Source: Rhizobium lentis
GTDB lineage: Bacteria > Pseudomonadota > Alphaproteobacteria > Rhizobiales > Rhizobiaceae
DNA length: 64,000 nucleotides
Assembly: GCF_014200175.1 (NCBI RefSeq)
Contig: NZ_JACHBD010000002.1
Location: forward strand, 62,001 to 126,000
Direction: 5' to 3'
Shown: in pieces, positions 48,049-57,528 of the stretch
How positions within the stretch are numbered: the first letter of the stretch is position 1
How the letters are laid out: every line of letters starts with the position of its first letter
The notes under the pieces: model-generated
The model's database searches: none
Told to the model about the DNA's origin: nothing
Seen by the model: the letters and a program-made list of their open reading frames with translations, nothing else
Translations under genes and position numbers: made by a program

Positions 48049-48764
48049 CCCGCAATCGCCTGTTTTTGTAGGGCGACGAGTTCGCCGATGCCGTTCTTGG
48101 CAAGACCCATCAGCGAGGTGAATTCCTCTTCGGTAAAGGGCGTGCCTTCTGCCGTACCCTGGATTTCGACGATGCCGCCGGCGCCGGTCATGACGAAATT
48201 GGCATCGGTCTCGGCCGAAGAATCCTCGAGGTAGTCGAGGTCGATCACCGCCTGCCTGGCGAAGACGCCGCAGGAGATGGCGGCGACATGATCCTTCAGG
48301 ACCCGGTCGACCTTGATCATGTTCCGACTTTCCATCCATTTTAGGCAATCATAAAGCGCGATCCAGCCGCCGGTGATCGACGCGGTCCGCGTGCCGCCAT
48401 CGGCCTGGATGACATCGCAATCAAGGGTGATCTGCCGTTCGCCGAGCGCCTGCAGATCGACGACGGCGCGCAGCGACCGGCCGATCAGCCGCTGGATTTC
48501 CTGGGTGCGGCCGCCCTGCTTGCCGGCGGCGGCTTCGCGTTTCATGCGTTCGCCGGTCGCCCGTGGCAGCATGCCGTATTCGGCCGTCACCCAGCCCTTG
48601 CCGGTATTGCGCAGCCACGGCGGCGTCTTGTCCTCGAGGCTTGCGGTGCAGAGCACATGCGTATCGCCGAACTTGACCAGGCAGGAGCCTTCCGCATGCT
48701 TGGAAAAGTTGCGCTCGAACGAGACCTTGCGCATCTGGTCGGTTTTTCTGCCTGAAGGCCGCAT
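48045..48764 (-). CDS. rph: Ribonuclease PH
   Basis: A 239-residue phosphorolytic 3'-5' exoribonuclease that trims tRNA precursors. Motifs: [75 protein letters not shown]. The start at 48764 gives the canonical MRPSGR N-terminus and follows AGGAGAT. It is divergent from hrcA. Confidence 0.96.
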   Translation of the reverse strand: MRPSGRKTDQMRKVSFERNFSKHAEGSCLVKFGDTHVLCTASLEDKTPPWLRNTGKGWVTAEYGMLPRATGERMKREAAAGKQGGRTQEIQRLIGRSLRAVVDLQALGERQITLDCDVIQADGGTRTASITGGWIALYDCLKWMESRNMIKVDRVLKDHVAAISCGVFARQAVIDLDYLEDSSAETDANFVMTGAGGIVEIQGTAEGTPFTEEEFTSLMGLAKNGIGELVALQKQAIAG

Positions 48765-48890
48765 TCTTATCTCCTGGAGTTGTTGACCGCTTCTACGATT
48801 GGCGGCGCCCATTTGCAAATTCCCTTTTGCCACGGGGGCGAGTTTGACTATATTTTCCGGAAGCATCATCAGTTTGGGTTCGAGAGGTTC

Positions 48891-49979
48891 ATGGGCACCA
48901 GGTCGACGTCGGTTTCGGATGCCGTTGCCGTGCTGGACGAGCGCTCCCGGGAAATCTTTCGCCGGATCGTCGAAGGGTATCTGGAAAGCGGCGAACCGCT
49001 CGGCTCGCGGAATCTATCGCGCCTCCTGCCGATGTCGCTGTCGCCGGCCTCGGTGCGCAACGTCATGAGCGATCTCGAAGAACTCGGCCTGATCTACTCG
49101 CCGCATATCAGTGCCGGCCGGCTGCCGACTCAGATCGGCCTGCGCTTCTTTGTCGATGCCTTCATGCAGGTCGGCGATCTCTCCGCCGAGGACCGCGCCA
49201 ATATCGACCGCCAAGTGCGGGCCGAAAGCGGCGGCAATCCGGTGGAATCGATGATGAACGAGGCGAGCCGCATGCTGTCGGGCATTTCGCGCGGCGCAGG
49301 CCTCGTCATCACCTCGAAAAGCGATCCGGTGCTCAAACATGTCGAGTTCATCCGGCTGGAGCCGACAAAGGCGCTCGCCGTGCTCGTCGGCGATCACGAT
49401 CAGGTGGAAAACCGCATCATCGAGCTGCCGGCCGGCGTTACCTCCTCGCAGCTGACGGAGGCGGCGAATTTTCTCAATGCCCACATGTCCGGCCAGACCC
49501 TGCCGGAGCTGCGCAAACAATTAAGTCAGCTGAAAAATAACGTCCGTCACGAACTCGATGCCCTGTCGCGTGATCTCGTGGAGCGCGGCATTGCCGTCTG
49601 GGCCGGCAGCCCGGACGAGGGCAAGCCCGCCCAGCTGATCATTCGCGGCCGCGCCAACCTGCTCGAAGGCCTTGCTGGCGCCGAGGATCTCGACCGGCTG
49701 CGCATGCTGTTCGATGATCTCGAAAAGAAGGACAGCCTGATCGAGATCCTCAATCTGGCCGAAAGCGGCTCGGGCGTGCGCATCTTCATCGGCTCGGAAA
49801 ACAAGCTCTTTTCGCTCTCCGGCTCGTCGCTGATCGTCGCGCCCTATCGCGACGAGGACGACCGGATCGTCGGCGCTGTCGGCGTCATCGGCCCGACGCG
49901 GCTCAATTATTCCCGCATCGTGCCGATGGTGGATTACACCGCCCAGCTCGTTTCCCGCCTTTCGCGCAATCCGCTTTGA
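48891..49979 (+). CDS. hrcA: Heat-inducible transcription repressor HrcA
   Basis: A 362-residue repressor of class I heat-shock genes, which binds CIRCE elements. N-terminal winged helix: [29 protein letters not shown] and [19 protein letters not shown]. The C-terminal domain carries [17 protein letters not shown] and [20 protein letters not shown]. The ATG at 48891 opens MGTRSTS. It precedes grpE, a common order, but a separate promoter lies between them. Confidence 0.96.
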   Translation: MGTRSTSVSDAVAVLDERSREIFRRIVEGYLESGEPLGSRNLSRLLPMSLSPASVRNVMSDLEELGLIYSPHISAGRLPTQIGLRFFVDAFMQVGDLSAEDRANIDRQVRAESGGNPVESMMNEASRMLSGISRGAGLVITSKSDPVLKHVEFIRLEPTKALAVLVGDHDQVENRIIELPAGVTSSQLTEAANFLNAHMSGQTLPELRKQLSQLKNNVRHELDALSRDLVERGIAVWAGSPDEGKPAQLIIRGRANLLEGLAGAEDLDRLRMLFDDLEKKDSLIEILNLAESGSGVRIFIGSENKLFSLSGSSLIVAPYRDEDDRIVGAVGVIGPTRLNYSRIVPMVDYTAQLVSRLSRNPL

Positions 49980-49993
49980 CGCGGTTTAGCTCC

Positions 49994-50044
49994 TTGCATG
50001 TCGTTATCCCGGAACCGCGGCACACTTCCGGGCGACATGCATTA
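49994..50044. repeat. Dispersed palindromic repeat, copy 3
   Basis: GCATGTCGTTATCCCGGAAC and its partner arm CTTCCGGGCGACATGC enclose CGCGGCACA; on the minus strand the core reads GGAAGTGTGCCGCGGTTCCGG. It lies between hrcA and grpE. Confidence 0.75.
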
Positions 50045-50085
50045 GCGCGCAACTCCGCGGAATTTTCGCTTCTTTGTCACGCAGA

Positions 50086-50114
50086 CTTGATTTTTTTCGG
50101 TCAAACCTCGATAT
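50086..50114 (+). promoter_or_regulatory. Promoter upstream of grpE (possibly heat-shock type)
   Basis: CTTGAT, a 17-base spacer and CGATAT, 35 bases before the grpE start codon. The CTTG -35 fits both housekeeping and RpoH promoters of alphaproteobacteria. Confidence 0.5.
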
Positions 50115-50148
50115 CGGGCGCATCTGAAGACACCAACCGGAGACCGTC

Positions 50149-50781
50149 ATGACCGATGAAACGACGAAAAACGGACCTGACGCAACTGCGGCCGATGCCG
50201 CAGCCGACGCTGCCGCCTACGTCGAGAACGATACAGTGCAGGAAGAGACTGCCCAGCCAGACCCGCTTGAGCTTTTGAAAGCCGAAAACAGCGACCTGCG
50301 CGACCGCTATCTGCGCCTCGCCGCCGAGATGGACAATCTGCGCCGCCGCACCGAGCGCGAGGTCAAGGACGCCAAGTCCTATTCCGTCGCCGGTTTCGCC
50401 CGCGATATGCTCGCCGTCTCCGACAATCTGCGCCGGGCGCTGGATGCCATCTCTCCGGAGGCGAAGGCCACCGCCGATGCCGGCCTCACCACGCTGATCG
50501 AGGGTGTCGAGATGACCGAACGTGCCATGCTGTCGGCGCTCGAGCGCCATGGTGTGCGCAAGCTGGAGCCGGTCGGCCAGAAGTTCGATCCGAATTTCCA
50601 TCAGGCGATGTTCGAGGTGCCGAACTCCGAGGTGCCGAACAACACGGTCGTCCAGGTCGTGCAGGCGGGCTTCACCATCGGCGAGCGCGTGCTGCGCCCG
50701 GCCATGGTCGGTGTCGCCAAGGGCGGCCCGAAGCCGGCCGAAGCCGAAACCAATTCCGTCTTCGACGAGAAGGACGCCTGA
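50149..50781 (+). CDS. grpE: Nucleotide exchange factor GrpE
   Basis: A 210-residue DnaK co-chaperone. After a disordered acidic/Ala-rich N-terminus comes the long coiled coil ([27 protein letters not shown]), then the four-helix bundle and the beta-wing with [23 protein letters not shown] and [23 protein letters not shown]. Full length. Confidence 0.97.
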   Translation: MTDETTKNGPDATAADAAADAAAYVENDTVQEETAQPDPLELLKAENSDLRDRYLRLAAEMDNLRRRTEREVKDAKSYSVAGFARDMLAVSDNLRRALDAISPEAKATADAGLTTLIEGVEMTERAMLSALERHGVRKLEPVGQKFDPNFHQAMFEVPNSEVPNNTVVQVVQAGFTIGERVLRPAMVGVAKGGPKPAEAETNSVFDEKDA

Positions 50782-50826
50782 GATCGATATCCTTCTCTTT
50801 TTTCGCTCGAGACGGAAAACCAAAGA

Positions 50827-51771
50827 TCAGATGCGGGCGAAGCGTTCGATCAGAAGATCGAAGAAGCCGTCCGCATCGACGTGGCGCATCACTTTCGCAT
50901 TGCGCTTTCGATCGGTCACATGCCACCAGTCGACCACGGTCATGCCGACGGTGAGTTCCGACCGGACCTCGATCTCGACATTGCAGTCCCGGCCCTGGAA
51001 AAGTGCCGGCTTCAAGAGATAGGCGATCACGGTCGGGTCGTGCAGCGGCCCGCCGTCGGAGCCGTATTTCTCGATATCGAAGCGTTCGAAGAATTCCAGC
51101 ATCTCGACCATCGCCTTTGCCGGCGCCGTGCCAATCTCGGCCATGCGCTTCACCCGGTCCTTGCGGGTCAGCAACTGGTGCGTCACGTCAAGGGGCATCA
51201 TCACGATCGGCACGCCCGAGCGGAAGACGATATCGGCGGCTTCCGGATCGACATAAATATTGAATTCGGCCGCCGGCGTGATGTTGCCGCCCTCGAAGAA
51301 GCCGCCGCCCATCATCACCAGTTCGCGCATGCGCGGGATGATGTCGGGAGCTTTCTGAAAGGCCATGCCGATATTGGTGAGCGGCCCGAGCGTGCAGAGC
51401 GTCACGGTGCCTTCCGGCTCGCGGCGCAGCGTCTCGATGATGAAGTCGACGGAATGGCCTGGCTGCAGCGTCATCGTCGGTTCGGCGAGTTCGGGGCCGT
51501 CGAGGCCGGTCTTGCCGTGCACGTGCTCCGCCGTCACCAGCTTGCGGGCGATCGGCCTGTCGGCACCGGCGAAAACCTTCGTCTCCGGTCGGCCGCAGAG
51601 CTCGCAGACGATGCGCGCATTGCGGCTGGTCAGCGAAAGCGGCACGTTGCCGGCGACCGTCGTGATCCCCAGCACCTCCAACTCATCGGGGCTGCCGAAG
51701 GCCAGCATGATGGCCGCCGCGTCGTCCTGGCCGGGATCCGTGTCGATGATGATTTTTCTTGCGCTTGCCAT
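50827..51771 (-). CDS. Nucleoside hydrolase (inosine-uridine preferring family)
   Basis: A 314-residue Ca-dependent N-ribohydrolase. The N-terminal IIIDTDPGQDDAAAIMLAF is the metal-binding hallmark, with further family blocks NVPLSLTSRNARIVCELCG, VTLCTLGPLTNIGMAF, MGGGFFEGGNITPAAEFNI and HDPTVIAYLL. It releases free bases from ribonucleosides for salvage. It is convergent with grpE and separated from hsp20 by about 290 bases. Confidence 0.93.
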   Translation of the reverse strand: MASARKIIIDTDPGQDDAAAIMLAFGSPDELEVLGITTVAGNVPLSLTSRNARIVCELCGRPETKVFAGADRPIARKLVTAEHVHGKTGLDGPELAEPTMTLQPGHSVDFIIETLRREPEGTVTLCTLGPLTNIGMAFQKAPDIIPRMRELVMMGGGFFEGGNITPAAEFNIYVDPEAADIVFRSGVPIVMMPLDVTHQLLTRKDRVKRMAEIGTAPAKAMVEMLEFFERFDIEKYGSDGGPLHDPTVIAYLLKPALFQGRDCNVEIEVRSELTVGMTVVDWWHVTDRKRNAKVMRHVDADGFFDLLIERFARI

Positions 51772-51970
51772 TGCGACCGTCCCGTCCTCACCATGCCCGT
51801 TGCTGCGGCATGCACCTCTTTTTCATTTCCCGTCACAAATCAGCACATTTCGCACGGGCATGTTTTGATGCGAGGCGATAGCCGCTTTGTCAAGCAAGGA
51901 GGCAGGCGCCGTCACCTTAAACTTGAGAGGGACTTAAATCGGGGAGGCGTCGCCGACAGGCCGCCTGTGT

Positions 51971-51999
51971 CTTGCACCGCCAGGGTGCTGTCCCCATAT
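51971..51999 (+). promoter_or_regulatory. RpoH (sigma-32) type promoter for hsp20
   Basis: CTTGCA, a 17-base spacer and CCATAT, close to the alphaproteobacterial heat-shock consensus. It lies about 65 bases before the hsp20 start codon. Confidence 0.65.
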
Positions 52000-52005
52000 T
52001 AGCGG

Positions 52006-52064
52006 CATCCGGATGCTGCGCTTGAGGTCCGGGATGGTCGCTTGCATCAAGGACTTGAAAAGAG
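52006..52064 (+). promoter_or_regulatory. Candidate RNA thermosensor (ROSE-like) in hsp20 leader
   Basis: The predicted leader holds a GCATCC-GGATGC hairpin, then TTGAGGTCC that can partly pair with GGACTTGAA just before the AAGAG ribosome site, and a TCGCTTGC stretch like the anti-SD of ROSE elements. Length and position fit rhizobial small-heat-shock leaders, but I could not fold it. Confidence 0.35.
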
Positions 52065-52490
52065 ATGAGCCGCATAACCCCTTTCGCCAGCCCGCTGCTT
52101 CTGGGCTTCGATGCCATGGAAAAGACGCTGGAGCGCATTTCCAAGGCGAGCGACGGATATCCGCCCTACAATATCGAACGTATCGCCGCCGACAGGGGCG
52201 CGCCTGAACGTCTGCGTATCACCCTTGCGGTGGCCGGCTTCAGCGAGGAGGAACTCGACGTCTCCACCGAGGAGAACCAGCTTGTGATCCGCGGCCGCCA
52301 GGTGGAGCAGGGCGAGCGGGATTATCTCTATCGTGGCATTGCCGCCCGTCAGTTCCAGCGCACCTTCGTTCTTGCCGACGGCATGCAGGTGCTCGGCGCC
52401 AGCCTCAAGAACGGCCTGCTCTCCGTCGATCTAATTCGTCCGGAGCCCGCGCGCATGGTCAAGAAAATTAACATTTCGGTTTCACAGTAG
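52065..52490 (+). CDS. Hsp20 family small heat-shock protein (IbpA-like)
   Basis: A 141-residue alpha-crystallin protein. It starts with the IbpA-like FASPLLLGFDAMEKTLERISKASDGYPPYNIERI, has the core ALAVAGFSEEELDVSTEENQL-type strands, and the conserved GLLSVDLIRPEP near the C-terminus with an IxI-like INISV tail. It binds unfolding proteins under heat stress. A heat-shock promoter precedes it and a DUF1150 gene follows 47 bases on. Confidence 0.93.
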   Translation: MSRITPFASPLLLGFDAMEKTLERISKASDGYPPYNIERIAADRGAPERLRITLAVAGFSEEELDVSTEENQLVIRGRQVEQGERDYLYRGIAARQFQRTFVLADGMQVLGASLKNGLLSVDLIRPEPARMVKKINISVSQ

Positions 52491-52537
52491 CACAACGGTT
52501 TGTCGAACCGTTGGTCCCTTCTTCCGGAGGAACAGGA

Positions 52538-52795
52538 ATGTTGATGAAAGAAGCCACGTCTCACTTGACCAAATCCGAGCTTGCCCACATCGGCAACGGC
52601 GAGGTCGCCTACATCAGAAAAATGCGCACCGAAGAGGTCGCCAAGTGTTTCCCCGAGGCGCCGGATATCGATCCGAACGTCGATCTCTGGGCACTCTTCG
52701 GCGCCGACGGCACGCCGATCCTCTTGACGGACAACCGCTCCAGCACCTTCTTCAAGGCTGCCGAAGACGAATTGAAGACGGTCAGCCTGCACTGA
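52538..52795 (+). CDS. DUF1150 family protein
   Basis: An 85-residue acidic protein with the DUF1150 pattern: LAHIGNGEVAYIRKM, LWALFGADGTPILLTDNRSS. Members are often found directly after small heat-shock genes in Rhizobiales, as here, and are probably co-induced. The ATG at 52538 follows CGGAGG; a TTG-proximal earlier frame start lacks support. Function unknown. Confidence 0.85.
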   Translation: MLMKEATSHLTKSELAHIGNGEVAYIRKMRTEEVAKCFPEAPDIDPNVDLWALFGADGTPILLTDNRSSTFFKAAEDELKTVSLH

Positions 52796-52868
52796 CCGTT
52801 GAATAGCGCCTAATTGTCGCGACGCTGCTTTGGGATAGGCTGATCGCCGATGGTGCTGTGCCTTTGGG

Positions 52869-52939
52869 CCCCTCATCCGACCCTTCGGGCTACCTTCTCC
52901 CCAGCGCGGAGAAGGTGGACCGAAGGGTCGGATGAGGGG
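52869..52939. repeat. Large intergenic palindrome
   Basis: The outer arms CCCCTCATCCGACCCTTCGG and CCGAAGGGTCGGATGAGGGG are perfect 20-bp complements; inner arms ACCTTCTCC and GGAGAAGGT extend the stem. It lies between the convergent DUF1150 and trmB genes and is of a type repeated many times in Rhizobium genomes. Confidence 0.85.
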
Positions 52940-52986
52940 GTCGCACGGCACGCCCGTCACTATTGCCCTTTAGCTGTCATTGAAAC

Positions 52987-53688
52987 TCACATCTTCCGGA
53001 ATGTCAGATAGGCCGAAGACCGGCCCTCGCGCCGCGCCTTGGCCTCGTAGCGGGTACTCGGCCACCCCTCGTAGGGCGTCAGCCAGTCGGCTGCATTGTG
53101 GGCGAGCCAGTCGAAGCCGCCATGGTCGCGGCATTTGAGCAGCGTCCAGTTGACATAGGTGTCAATGTCGGAGGCAAAGCAGAACAGGCCGCCGGATTTC
53201 AGCACGCGATGGAAGCGGTCGAGATTGGTCTTCGAGACAAAGCGGCGCTTCCAATGCTTCCGCTTCGGCCACGGGTCAGGATAGAGCAGATCGATCTGGT
53301 CGAGCGACGCGTCCGGCAGCCAGTCGAGCAGCTGCGTCGCATCGTCGTTAAAGACGCGGATATTGCGTGCGCCTGTCTCGCCGATGCGCGACAACAGCTT
53401 CTGCATGGAATTGACGAAGGGCTCGACGCCGACGAAGCCGGTCGAAGGCCTTTCCAAGGCGCGGTGCATCAGATGCTCGCCGCCGCCGAAACCGATTTCC
53501 AGCCGCAACGTTTTGACGGGAACTGGAAAGAGGGATGCCAGCGGCTCCGGAGGAGCCGCCGAGAGGTCGATGAGGAATGCCGGGAGCAGGCTGTTTAACG
53601 TCTCGGCCTGCTGTTCGCGCAGGGCCTTGCCCTTGCGGCGACCGAAAAAGGCTTCGGTCGCCCGGCCCCGGCGTTCCATATCCGTCAT
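52987..53688 (-). CDS. trmB: tRNA (guanine(46)-N7)-methyltransferase
   Basis: A 233-residue SAM methyltransferase that forms m7G46 in tRNA. Motifs: [59 protein letters not shown] and [12 protein letters not shown]. Its ATG overlaps the metK stop by four bases, so it is translated with metK. Confidence 0.95.
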   Translation of the reverse strand: MTDMERRGRATEAFFGRRKGKALREQQAETLNSLLPAFLIDLSAAPPEPLASLFPVPVKTLRLEIGFGGGEHLMHRALERPSTGFVGVEPFVNSMQKLLSRIGETGARNIRVFNDDATQLLDWLPDASLDQIDLLYPDPWPKRKHWKRRFVSKTNLDRFHRVLKSGGLFCFASDIDTYVNWTLLKCRDHGGFDWLAHNAADWLTPYEGWPSTRYEAKARREGRSSAYLTFRKM

Positions 53689-54935
53689 GCAGCGGCCTTG
53701 GTCTTGACGGCTTCCTTCAGCGCCTTGACGAGGTCAGTGCGCTCCCAGGAGAACGAGCCGTCGCGGCCGGCCTTGCGGCCGAAATGGCCGTAAGCGGAAG
53801 TCTTGGCGTAGATCGGCTTGTTGAGGTCGAGGTGACGGCGGATGCCGGACGGCGACAGGTCCATATTCTCGCGGATCGCCGCTTCGACCTGGTCCTCGGA
53901 AACGCTGCCGGTGCCGTGCAGGTCAACATAGATCGACAGCGGCTGGGCGACGCCGATCGCGTAGGAGAGCTGGATCGTGCAGCGGTCGGCAAGGCCGGCG
54001 GCCACGACATTCTTGGCAAGGTAGCGGGCGGCATAGGCGGCCGAACGGTCGACCTTGGTGGTGTCCTTGCCGGAGAATGCGCCGCCGCCATGCGGTGCCG
54101 CGCCGCCATAGGTGTCGACGATGATCTTGCGGCCGGTGAGGCCGGCGTCGCCGTCCGGGCCGCCGATGACGAACTTGCCGGTCGGGTTGATGTACCACTT
54201 GCAATCATCGGCGATCTTCAGCTCGCCGAGCGCTTCGCGGATATAGGGTTCGACGACGGCGCGGACCTTGTTGGAATCCCAGCTCTCATCGAGATGCTGG
54301 GTGGAAAGCACGATCGAGGTCGCTTCCGACGGCTTGCCGTCGACGTAACGCACGGTCACCTGGCTCTTGGCGTCAGGGCCGAGCTTGGCGACTTCGCCAT
54401 CACCCTTCTTGCGGCCTACTGCCAGCAGCTGCAGGATCTTGTGGGAATAATAGATCGGCGCCGGCATCAGGTCCGGCGTTTCTTTGCAAGCGTAACCGAA
54501 CATGATGCCCTGGTCGCCGGCGCCCTCGTCGCCCTGCTGGTCGGCGGCGCTATCGACGCCCTGGGCGATGTCGGCCGACTGCGAGTGCAACAGCACGTCG
54601 ATCTTGGCTTTCTTCCAGTGAAAGCCGTCCTGCTCGTAGCCGATATCCTTGATGGCGCGGCGGGCGGCGGCCTTGAACTTTGAGGGATTGATGACGTCGT
54701 TGCCGTCCTTGTCCTTCTTCATCAAGCTCGGCGGCAGGCGGACCTCACCGGCGATGACAACGCGATTGGTCGTCGCCAACGTTTCGCAGGCAATGCGCAC
54801 GCCCCACGGATTGACGCCGGTCTTGGCCGCTTCGCGGTAGACCAAATCGACGATCTCGTCGGAGATGCGGTCACACACTTTGTCCGGGTGACCTTCGGCT
54901 ACAGATTCGCTGGTAAAGAGATAATTCGCGCGCAT
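53685..54935 (-). CDS. metK: S-adenosylmethionine synthetase
   Basis: A 416-residue enzyme that makes SAM from methionine and ATP. Signature blocks: [35 protein letters not shown] and [19 protein letters not shown]. Length is typical of the rhizobial form, which has short insertions. It is the first gene of a metK-trmB unit; the SAM-dependent TrmB directly follows. I saw no recognisable SAM riboswitch in the 170-base leader. Confidence 0.97.
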   Translation of the reverse strand: MRANYLFTSESVAEGHPDKVCDRISDEIVDLVYREAAKTGVNPWGVRIACETLATTNRVVIAGEVRLPPSLMKKDKDGNDVINPSKFKAAARRAIKDIGYEQDGFHWKKAKIDVLLHSQSADIAQGVDSAADQQGDEGAGDQGIMFGYACKETPDLMPAPIYYSHKILQLLAVGRKKGDGEVAKLGPDAKSQVTVRYVDGKPSEATSIVLSTQHLDESWDSNKVRAVVEPYIREALGELKIADDCKWYINPTGKFVIGGPDGDAGLTGRKIIVDTYGGAAPHGGGAFSGKDTTKVDRSAAYAARYLAKNVVAAGLADRCTIQLSYAIGVAQPLSIYVDLHGTGSVSEDQVEAAIRENMDLSPSGIRRHLDLNKPIYAKTSAYGHFGRKAGRDGSFSWERTDLVKALKEAVKTKAAA

Positions 54936-55064
54936 TCCGGGATTCCCCTCAAAGAATAAAAGCCTGCTAGTAGGTACTCAGTTCGCGCGCCGATGACAAG
55001 CGCAGAAGGACATAAATATATCTTTATATCTGCGGCAAAGTGACAAATTTTGCCCCAAAAACGC

Positions 55065-55087
55065 AAAAAAGCGGCCTTTCGGCCGCC
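55065..55087 (-). terminator. Intrinsic terminator after the XRE gene
   Basis: On the minus strand GCGGCCG-AAA-GGCCGC is followed by six T residues, 25 bases after the stop codon of the XRE regulator gene. Confidence 0.85.
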
Positions 55088-55112
55088 TTCGATTCTGCGA
55101 AAGGAGCTGTGA

Positions 55113-55532
55113 TCAGTCGGCGTCGGCTTCGGCCGCGAGCGCCTTGACCAGTTCCACGACCTTGCGGCGAACCTTGGGATCGGAAATCTTCACGAAGGCG
55201 CGGTTGAGCTGCAGGCCTTCGGAGGAGGAGAGGAAGTCGACGACATAATTCGAGCTGGAGGCTTCTGCCATGCCGCCGATGGCGCCGGAATGTTCGCCGG
55301 GTGCATCCTCGAAGAAGAAGGAGACCGGGACGTTCAAGATGCTCGAGATGTTCTGCAGACGGCTTGCGCCGACGCGGTTGGTGCCTTTTTCATATTTCTG
55401 GATCTGCTGAAAGGTGATGCCGAGGCTTTCGCCAAGCTTTTCCTGGCTCATGCCCAGCATCGTTCGGCGAAGGCGAATGCGGCTGCCAACATGGATGTCG
55501 ATGGGATTCGGCTTTTTCTTGTTTTCAATCAT
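55113..55532 (-). CDS. XRE family helix-turn-helix regulator
   Basis: A 139-residue regulator. The N-terminal HTH (VGSRIRLRRTMLGMSQEKLGESLGITFQQIQKYEKGTNRVGASRL) is followed by a conserved rhizobial C-terminal region ending in a helical tail (SDPKVRRKVVELVKALA). This form is highly conserved between metK and lnt in Rhizobiales. Targets are not evident in the window. Confidence 0.92.
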   Translation of the reverse strand: MIENKKKPNPIDIHVGSRIRLRRTMLGMSQEKLGESLGITFQQIQKYEKGTNRVGASRLQNISSILNVPVSFFFEDAPGEHSGAIGGMAEASSSNYVVDFLSSSEGLQLNRAFVKISDPKVRRKVVELVKALAAEADAD

Positions 55533-55683
55533 GGTCGTGCCCTAGCTACGAATTTCAACCTGTGTCCAACCGGCATGCCCCTGATCCATCCCAAAACGCC
55601 ACGTTGCAGTCGGTGGGAATCCACCTTCCAACATCCGTTAAGAACGCCGATTGTCATCACTATGCAATTTTAGGGGTTTTTGG

Positions 55684-57288
55684 TCAATTCAACCCTAAAA
55701 TAAAACCTCCGCGCGAGATCAGCGCAATCAAAATCAGCAGAGCCTCGGTCAACCAGAAGTATGTCTGGTGGGGGTATGTGGTTCCGAACCCTTCACTGAG
55801 GCTATCGACAGTTGCATCAATAAAGCCGGTTTCTCCAAGATCGAGGCCGGCGATTATTTCTCCATGGGCGTTCACCAGTGCTGAAATGCCGCTATTGGCG
55901 TCGCGAATCAGCGGCAGGCCGGTCTCGACCGCCCGCACGCGCGCCTGCAGGAAATGCTGGTAGGGGCCGGGGGTCATGCCGAACCAGGCATCATTGGTGA
56001 GGTTGAGGAGGGCGTTGGCGTCTTTTATGTCGCCGGTCATTTCATCAGGAAAAATGATCTCGTAGCAGATCAGCGGATAAAGATTGAGGCCATCGGGCAG
56101 CGCCAGCAGGTGTCGGCTTGCGGCAGCCGAAAACCCGCCCGGGATCTCGACGACGTTCTGGATGCCGAGTTCGGTAAGAAGGTCTTCGAAGGGGAGATAT
56201 TCGCCGAAGGGCACCAGATGCACCTTGTCGGAGGCGGCAATGATCTGGCCGCGGCCATCGATGACATAGACGGAATTATAGTAGCGCACCGGCGTGCCCG
56301 GCCCCATTTCCTCGGCGCGCACCGCGCCGGCGATCAGGATCTGGTCGTCGTCGAGCGTATCGGCGATCCGCGTCAGGGCATCCTGGTTGTCGGTCAGGAT
56401 GAAGGGGATCGAAGTTTCCGGCCAGACGATGATATTGGGCTTGCGCCCGCCATTCCTGGGCGCCTCGGCCGAAAGCTTCAGATGCGTCTCGAAGATCGCA
56501 TTGCGATCGGCGTCGTTGTCCATCTTCGCCGCCTGGTCGATGGCCGGCTGCACCAGCCGCACTACCGGCCGCTTGTCCTCGGGCAAGGGCGCGGGCCGCG
56601 GCGCCAGATAGAGAGCATAGGCGCCGTAGCCGAGATGGGCGGCAAACAGTAGGACGGCAAGCGCAATGCCGGTGCGTGCGCCCTGCCGGGTCCCGACAAG
56701 GGCGGGAGCGGAAAAGACGAAGACGGCAAGGGCGGTCACACCCATCGCCCCGATCACATGCGCCGACTGCATCATCAGCGGCACCGGCATCAGGCCGTAG
56801 CCGATGGCGTTCCAGGGAAAACCGGTGAGGATGACGCTGCGAAGCCATTCCATCAGCCCGAAGCCAGCCGCAAGTGCGGCGATCCGCCCCATGCCGTCGG
56901 ACCAAAAGATGCGGGCCAGCGCAACAGCCAGCCCGTAGAAGATCCCCAGACAGGCCGGCAGACCCAGGATGGCGAGCGGTAGCGCCCAGGCGAATTCCTC
57001 CGAATCGACGAGCAGCGCATGGCCGAGCCACCAGAGGCCGGCGACGAAATAACCGAAGCCGAATAGCCAGCCGACCGCAAAGGCCGGCCATAGCCTGCCT
57101 ATCAGGCCGCTTTCAGGAGAAGCCGCTGCCCCGTCGATCAGCCAGACGAGCAGCGTGAAGGACAGGAACATCGCCGCGAAAAAGCCGAAAGGCGGCAGCG
57201 CCAGCACCGCGAATGCCCCTGCGGCAGCGGCCAGCAATGACCGTTTGACCCCCCAGACGAGGATAACCCTGTCCGCAAGCCGCTCCAT
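55684..57288 (-). CDS. lnt: Apolipoprotein N-acyltransferase
   Basis: A 534-residue inner-membrane enzyme that N-acylates lipoproteins. Six to seven N-terminal membrane helices precede a nitrilase-like domain with catalytic Glu in IVWPETSIPF, Lys in KVHLVPFGEYLPFE and Cys in LICYEIIFPDE, and a last C-terminal helix. I chose ATG 57288 behind GGGAG; ATG 57315 is possible. Confidence 0.95.
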   Translation of the reverse strand: MERLADRVILVWGVKRSLLAAAAGAFAVLALPPFGFFAAMFLSFTLLVWLIDGAAASPESGLIGRLWPAFAVGWLFGFGYFVAGLWWLGHALLVDSEEFAWALPLAILGLPACLGIFYGLAVALARIFWSDGMGRIAALAAGFGLMEWLRSVILTGFPWNAIGYGLMPVPLMMQSAHVIGAMGVTALAVFVFSAPALVGTRQGARTGIALAVLLFAAHLGYGAYALYLAPRPAPLPEDKRPVVRLVQPAIDQAAKMDNDADRNAIFETHLKLSAEAPRNGGRKPNIIVWPETSIPFILTDNQDALTRIADTLDDDQILIAGAVRAEEMGPGTPVRYYNSVYVIDGRGQIIAASDKVHLVPFGEYLPFEDLLTELGIQNVVEIPGGFSAAASRHLLALPDGLNLYPLICYEIIFPDEMTGDIKDANALLNLTNDAWFGMTPGPYQHFLQARVRAVETGLPLIRDANSGISALVNAHGEIIAGLDLGETGFIDATVDSLSEGFGTTYPHQTYFWLTEALLILIALISRGGFILGLN

Positions 57289-57355
57289 GCACACTCCCAT
57301 CAAGCCGCGAATCAACCCATCCGCAGTCTTTCAAAAAAGCGGCTCTTTGTCCTGT

Positions 57356-57466
57356 TAGAGCGTGTCGCGCAAAAGTGTGCCACGGTTTTGCGGCAACGAC
57401 ATGCGCAAAAACAAAGAGCTAAATTAAAGCGCAAGGAGCGAATCTGAAAGATCGCGACACGCTTTA
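57356..57466. repeat. Dispersed palindromic repeat, copy 4 (long form)
   Basis: AGCGTGTCGCGCAAAAGTGT, GGTTTTGCGGCAACGACATG, then AAAACAAAGAGCTAAA and AGGAGCGAATCTGAAAGATC, ending GCGACACGCTTTA, which is complementary to the left end. It lies between lnt and the CBS-domain gene; a separate palindrome CAGGAACCGC-GCGGTTCCTG follows at 57479-57502. Confidence 0.8.
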
Positions 57467-57528
57467 ATGCATTTCGTCAGGAACCGCGCAGCGGTTCCTG
57501 AATGACGACACGTTGCAAAAGCAAAGAA

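Noticed and set aside
46297..48234. 645-codon frame on the plus strand across hemW, rdgB and rph
   Set aside because: It runs antisense to three genes with clear family motifs and shows no domain of its own.
48765..50148. CIRCE operator near hrcA-grpE
   Set aside because: No TTAGCACTC-N9-GAGTGCTAA element or close variant is present in these intergenic regions.
54936..55064. SAM riboswitch in the metK leader
   Set aside because: I could not find the conserved core of the alphaproteobacterial SAM-II motif or a convincing pseudoknot.
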